DNA from: Angiostrongylus vasorum
Lineage: Eukaryota; Nematoda; Chromadorea; Rhabditida; Metastrongylidae
Reading direction: 5' to 3'
Assembly (NCBI GenBank): GCA_018806985.1
Contig: JADANN010000457.1
Coordinates: 2,596,501 to 2,660,500 of the forward strand
DNA: 64,000 bases
Positions 59,921 to 64,000 of the stretch are shown here, in pieces. Position 1 is the stretch's first letter. Each line of letters opens with the position of its first letter. The position numbers and the translations under genes were made by a program. A model generated the notes under the pieces. The model was not told the DNA's origin. It saw nothing but the letters and a program-made list of their open reading frames with translations, and did no database searches.

Positions 59921-60487
59921 TATCTCTCTCACATAATACGCTACCGCGAAAAAATTGTAACAGGAAGTAAATAAAAAAAGTTAACATTATGACGACATCT
60001 TCTCAGATTGCTTCTTCCTCGAGTTGTCTGGAACAGTTTTTTTCCACGACTGTTGTAAGCTTTCCTGCTTGAGGTGTCTACCACAGCTCGAATTTGTTAG
60101 TAACTCTTCTTAACACTCTCGCGACGACGCCTATTTCGGGTTCCTTTTGGAATGGACGATGTTTAATTTTTAGCCCCTTTGCACTTGTTTTTTGAAGACA
60201 AACAATAATTTTTCGATAACTAGAGAACATCGTGGGTTATGAACATGGAGAAATTGTAGAAAAAACTTTGCTCTAATGCTTTATGGCTATGAATAGTATT
60301 TATGGTGCTACTTACAATTTGTCACTATGGTCCATTACATAAACATATTACTGTCAGTATCTGGAAATGCTTTGCAACTTATGGATCTCTATTTCAGTTC
60401 TTTTTATAACCGTACACTCCATACGATAACTACCATCCACCATAACAATTACAACTGAAACAGTTTTGTATATCTATAGTGTAAATA

Positions 60488-60762
60488 AGGGCGAATGTGG
60501 CGCAGTGGTTGGAGGGGGCCACTACGACACGCATGGAATCGATCCCCCGCGCCCATGGCCCATCAAGCTTTCCACCCCCTCTGCGGTCGGCAAATTGGTA
60601 CCAGACTTGTCTGGGAGGATAGCAGCACTGGCTACATCAGTAAAACACCGCGAGTCATTGTAAATGCCAGATATGCATTCAATCACCTCCAACGATACTT
60701 CATGAAGTCGAATGCATGGCGCATCATTCAGAGACTGATCAACGCCGAGAGCTAGAGCTAGG
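60488..60762 (+). repeat. S1 tRNA-derived SINE (first of a tandem pair)
   Basis: Head GCGAATGTGGCGCAGTGG, B-box-like GGAATCGATCCCC, tail GAGACTGATCAACGCCGAGA. It is nested in the M2 element. Confidence 0.9.
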
Positions 60763-60779
60763 GCTACAGCTGTGGTATA

Positions 60780-61050
60780 AATGGAGCAGTGGTCGCAGGC
60801 GCCATGCAACACACTCGTGGAATCGATCATCGCGCCCACTGTTCACCAAACCTTCCATACCTCCGGGTCGACAAATTGGTACCAGACTTGTCTGGGTGGA
60901 TAGCAGTACTGGGTCGATACATCGGTAGACCACCGGGAGCCATTTTAAAGGCGAGATATGCACTCAATCAACTCCAAACGATGATTAATGAGGTAGAATG
61001 CAAGGCGCATACCTCAGGGGATTGATCAACGCTAACAGCTTTATCCTTTA
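60780..61050 (+). repeat. S1 tRNA-derived SINE (second of a tandem pair)
   Basis: Same orientation, about 18 bp after the first: head GGAGCAGTGGTCGCAGGCGC, B-box-like GGAATCGATCATC, tail GATTGATCAACGCTAACAGC. The sequence differs from its neighbour, so this is not a recent simple duplication. Confidence 0.88.
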
Positions 61051-61060
61051 TCCTTTATAG

Positions 61061-61061
<1 letters not shown>

Positions 61062-61124
<63 letters not shown>

Positions 61125-61125
61125 A
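61062..61125. repeat. (TA)n microsatellite
   Basis: A TA run with one TG interruption immediately 3' of the second SINE, probably grown from its tail. Confidence 0.9.
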
Positions 61126-61817
61126 ACTATTTGGATAGTACAAAAATGTACAACTTTTTTCGCATATTTCCAAGTTCACAACAGAGCCCTTCCGAACAAC
61201 GCCAAACACAACGTCTGTGTTCTACAAACTATCAGTTGTTAACAAAAAAGTGCAGGTAGATAGTTCCACGTTACAAAATAAACCACCAGAAAATGAAAGC
61301 CACGGGTGTTATACCGATTACTCCCTCAAAACCATTATGACAGCTATAGGTGTCACACTTTGCGAGAGTGTTAAGTGAGTTGCAGACGGTGATCCCCAAT
61401 GTTCTTCTCATCTGGAACTACCACTGAGTAATGATGGAGATGCGAACTGAATTCCAAAAGTGCAAAATTGAGGTGCTTTATGCAGAATTTCGGTTTACTA
61501 TAGCAAAAACCTCACATTCGTCGGTCTGATACTCATCGATTTGAGGAGAGGACTGCATCGGGAATATTTTGTTCATAGACTCCGATCACGTTAAATTTGA
61601 AAGGACCAGGGAACTAAAGAAAAGCCTGAAGATCGGCATCTAATGAGACTAATCTGGTGATGTAGATGAAGAGCGTAAGAAGGACTTACAGTGTTATTTT
61701 TACCAGTTCCAATCAAATCCTATGCAATCTTGAATTTGACTGCCTCTCTTAAATTGCCTCAGTGCCCAAGATCATAGCAACCGCCGTATGTGATACTAAG
61801 GATGCAGTATTGGTGAT

Positions 61818-62024
61818 TTATTTTTTCACATAAATTAACGGTGTAGCCCTGCTAGTGCGTCTCAGAGGATCTGAATGACATACTCTATTGCTATTCGGAC
61901 AGCGATGATTTCTGGTATTTACGCCTATTTGTGCCTCAGGAGGAAAACGCGGGATAATTCTTAGGAGACCTTCATGAGGGTGAACTCGCACTGTCCATTG
62001 CAGGTTGGCAACCAAAAAAGCCAC
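61818..62024 (-). CDS. Candidate terminal exon (unrecognised)
   Basis: The minus strand reads LQWTVRVHPHEGLLRIIPRF, then PPEAQIGVNTRNHRCPNSN and ends PLIYVKK-stop with the stop inside AAAAAATAAATC, an overlapping polyadenylation signal. Codon use looks plausible. It could be the 3' end of the gene holding the SPRY exon 1 kb upstream, but I could not establish a phase-consistent splice. Confidence 0.25.
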   Translation of the reverse strand: MAFLVANLQWTVRVHPHEGLLRIIPRFPPEAQIGVNTRNHRCPNSNRVCHSDPLRRTSRATPLIYVKK

Positions 62025-62224
62025 TCATCTACGATGAATCAATAAATTATTTGATATTTAAACCATACTGAATGTAAAAGTGATAACCGGTCACAAAAGA
62101 AGAGAAAGAAGGGGAAAGTAGAACACACAGTAGGCCGAAAAACCGACTTTTACTTAACTTCGATAATAATGAAAAGGTTATTCTATTCTTAAAAATTGTC
62201 CTTGGTGAGCTGGCATGGGGTTGG

Positions 62225-62355
62225 TACACATGTGCTGTTCGTATAGGATGAACATATGGATCTCTTCTTGCAAAACAAAAACGGTTCTGAAGAAAGTAAA
62301 GGCGCCGAGTTGTTAGCCATTGAATGACAAAGAATTCGCATTAACAACCTCGTGT
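62225..62355 (+). mobile_element. M1 right-end fragment
   Basis: GAAGAAAGTAAAGGCGCCGA, then GTTGTTAGCC and later AACAACCTCGTGTAAG, matches the right edge of M1 weakly. Confidence 0.4.
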
Positions 62356-62454
62356 AAGTTCTTCAAATACATTTCATATGAGTAGTTCTTTTGAATGAGT
62401 GAAGTGTAGGTCGTTTTAGTAGTTGATTCTTTGTGAGTACTACATAGGTTGTAT

Positions 62455-62650
62455 AGGGGACGGATAGCACAGTGGTAGTGATTTCCATCACCACAAGCAT
62501 GGTGCTAGTTCGATTCCGCTCCAGGCCAACCAAGCCTCCCATCCCTTCGGTGTCGGGAAATTGGTACCGGGCTTGTCTGGGAAAGAATCACTCTCTGCAA
62601 TCCAATTGGAAATGCTCAAGCCCGATTATCTCAGGAATCCTTGAAGAAAT
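62455..62650 (+). repeat. tRNA-derived SINE, separate subfamily
   Basis: Head GGATAGCACAGTGGTAGTG (A box) and a perfect B box GTTCGATTCC about 50 bp later. AATTGGTACCGGGCTTGTCT in the body is shared with S1, the rest is not. The spacing is right for polymerase III transcription. Confidence 0.75.
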
Positions 62651-62946
62651 GCTCGAACAGCATTCTACGACATTCAATATGAAATGAAAATCCTCAAGCA
62701 GCAATAGAAGCTACACGTAAAAGCTGTAACATCTTCGTGGACAATGGATATCAGGAAACAAACGAATCGGATGTGAGAAATGTTGGCATCCGCACAGTAG
62801 ACGTGAAGATGGATCATTAAAAATTCAACAAAAATAAAAAAAAAGATAGGTTGGATAACTAAAACTGGAATAGTCAGTCAAACTCAAAACGAAATTCTTG
62901 AGAAAAAAAAACCGTCTTAGAAGTGGGGAAAAGATCAAATTCGCAC

Positions 62947-63072
62947 CTCGAAACCATCGGATAAAGTGGCTCTGACAGGTCTATTTCAGTGAACGGAGTG
63001 CATAGGTAACATCCGTTGCGATAGAAGCTGATTCTTTTGCCTGGACCATCGAAAAGAATGCCAACCACGCAA
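62947..63072 (-). CDS. SPRY-domain protein, internal exon
   Basis: The minus strand after acceptor CTTTTTTAG reads CVVGILFDGPGKRISFYRNG, then a short stretch with PFTEIDLSEPLYPMVSR to donor GTGCGAAT (phase 2). VGxxxDxxxxxxSFYxNG followed by PLYPxVS is the core of a SPRY (B30.2-like) protein-interaction domain. Neighbouring exons were not identified in the rest of the window, so the full protein (F-box/SPRY, TRIM-like, SOCS-box or other) is unknown. Alternatively the frame reads on for 25 codons to a stop at 62874. Confidence 0.7.
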
Positions 63073-64000
63073 CTAAAAAAGAATGTGGTAAAATCGTTAC
63101 AAGCCATACTACCGTTACAACATGCCTTTATGTTTCTATTATAAAGGCGAAGACATCTGTGAAAATCAAAAAGGAATAACATGGAGCTCATTATACGCAT
63201 TGAATTCCTTCGGGAGATAAGAGTTCAATTTGGTAAGATATAAAGAAGAAAGCAAAATTGTGAAAAATGTAAGGATCGATTTTTTATTTTGAACAGAACT
63301 ATGTGCTTTGTTTAGCAACTTACAGAGAGTTCCTGAATTCACTCGCAACAATCTTAAGGTCCTAACAATTCAGCTATGCTTTTTTAAAAAATTCGGATAG
63401 GCAGCTATCAGCTATCAGGCGCCGACGTTCATGTCGTTTCAGTTCTATTCAAATCCTCAAATTCTTCTTCAGAACTTCAAATTTCACTTCATTACCCTGC
63501 CACACGACCACACTGCAACCGGAACCAAAAGAATAACTTGGGAGGTGTTAGGCAGAATAGCGTGCAACAAGCTCAGAACGAACAGCTTCGAATGCACTGT
63601 AGAGTCGCTCAACGACTAGGTGCTGTGCGCCATATTTGAACTTAAATGTCCCGCTAATTGTAAATCTATTCAACCCCACAACTGCTCCTATCTTTCCATT
63701 TGCCTCGTGAATCCGAAAATATCACAAGTAAAGCGTAGGTGTGGTCGAAGTTCTTTAACGTCTTATAAGAAGATAACGAGTGTCACTTCGTTTAATTAAA
63801 CGAGTGGGAACAGCTGGTGATATCATCACCAAAGATCATGAGGGTACTGTATTGCCAGAAAGTCAGAGAAGCCAAGAGAGTGACGCGATTTTTTGAACGA
63901 CAACCACTCCTACAAAACTTATCGTCATGGAAATGTCAAGCATCAAACAAAAACTTGACTCTAGTTGATTTGACAGTCAGAAATTTGCACACAGGACCAC
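63073..64000. other. No recognisable gene
   Basis: Probably an intron or the upstream part of the SPRY gene. No SPRY N-terminal half could be found. The short ORFs here (for example 63431-63619) are unrecognised. Confidence 0.45.

Larger units (their letters stand above)
60110..61374. mobile_element. M2 TTAA-bounded MITE, copy 3, interrupted by SINEs
   Basis: Starts TTAACACTCTCGCGACGACG and ends TTTGCGAGAGTGTTAA, with TTAA at both edges. The left half matches the uninterrupted copy at 35617-36223 up to about 60466. The right half resumes near 61150. Between them lie two S1 SINEs in tandem and a TA microsatellite. Removing these leaves about 0.6 kb, the size of copy 1. Confidence 0.82.

Overview
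The window looks like nuclear DNA of a parasitic clade V (strongylid, hookworm-like) nematode. The reasons are two spliced animal genes whose splice acceptors are mostly the short TTTTCAG/TTTTTAG type, a moderately AT-rich background, and a heavy load of degenerate RTE-type retrotransposons, tRNA-derived SINEs and terminal-inverted-repeat elements. The species is inferred, not proven. There is no sign of operons, CRISPR or bacterial genes.

Layout. 1-6.6 kb holds no recognisable gene, only one copy of a dispersed repeat (R1) and a tRNA-like SINE head. 6.69-7.30 kb is a sharply bounded CpG-rich island. It is followed by a T-rich leader region and then a plus-strand PIM-family serine/threonine kinase gene in four recognisable coding exons (8395-12162, 459 codons). 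Its 3' end converges on the 3' end of a very long minus-strand gene for cytoplasmic glutaminyl-tRNA synthetase (qars-1). I could rebuild that gene completely: 20 coding exons from 46380 down to 13700, 796 codons plus a stop, with every junction keeping phase. Exons 1-15 are compact (38.2-46.4 kb). The last five exons are scattered over 11.6 kb (13.7-25.3 kb) beyond a 12.9 kb intron. Nearly every intron longer than about 300 bp contains an identifiable repeat insertion.

From 48.8 to 55.6 kb lie two degenerate RTE-clade non-LTR retrotransposons head to tail. A third, internally deleted copy sits inside the big qars-1 intron (32.9-35.1 kb), and an older reverse-transcriptase scrap lies at 29.3-29.6 kb. 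Five repeat families recur: R1 (about 390 bp, AAGT-like tail, six copies), S1 (tRNA-derived SINE, eight copies), S2 (second tRNA-like family), M1 (element with long terminal inverted repeats and a GTCTTCG core) and M2 (TTAA-bounded, piggyBac-like miniature element, three copies, one interrupted by a tandem pair of S1 SINEs).

The right end (56.8-64 kb) holds pieces of minus-strand genes. One is a clear SPRY-domain exon at 62947-63072. Two are possible terminal exons: 56869-57057, which ends in a dibasic-preceded peptide with C-x6-C spacing, and 61818-62024. One is an orphan 84-codon ORF at 58961-59215. I did not recognise these beyond the SPRY domain. The two main genes are not functionally linked: one is a signalling kinase and the other a translation enzyme. 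They are merely convergent neighbours.
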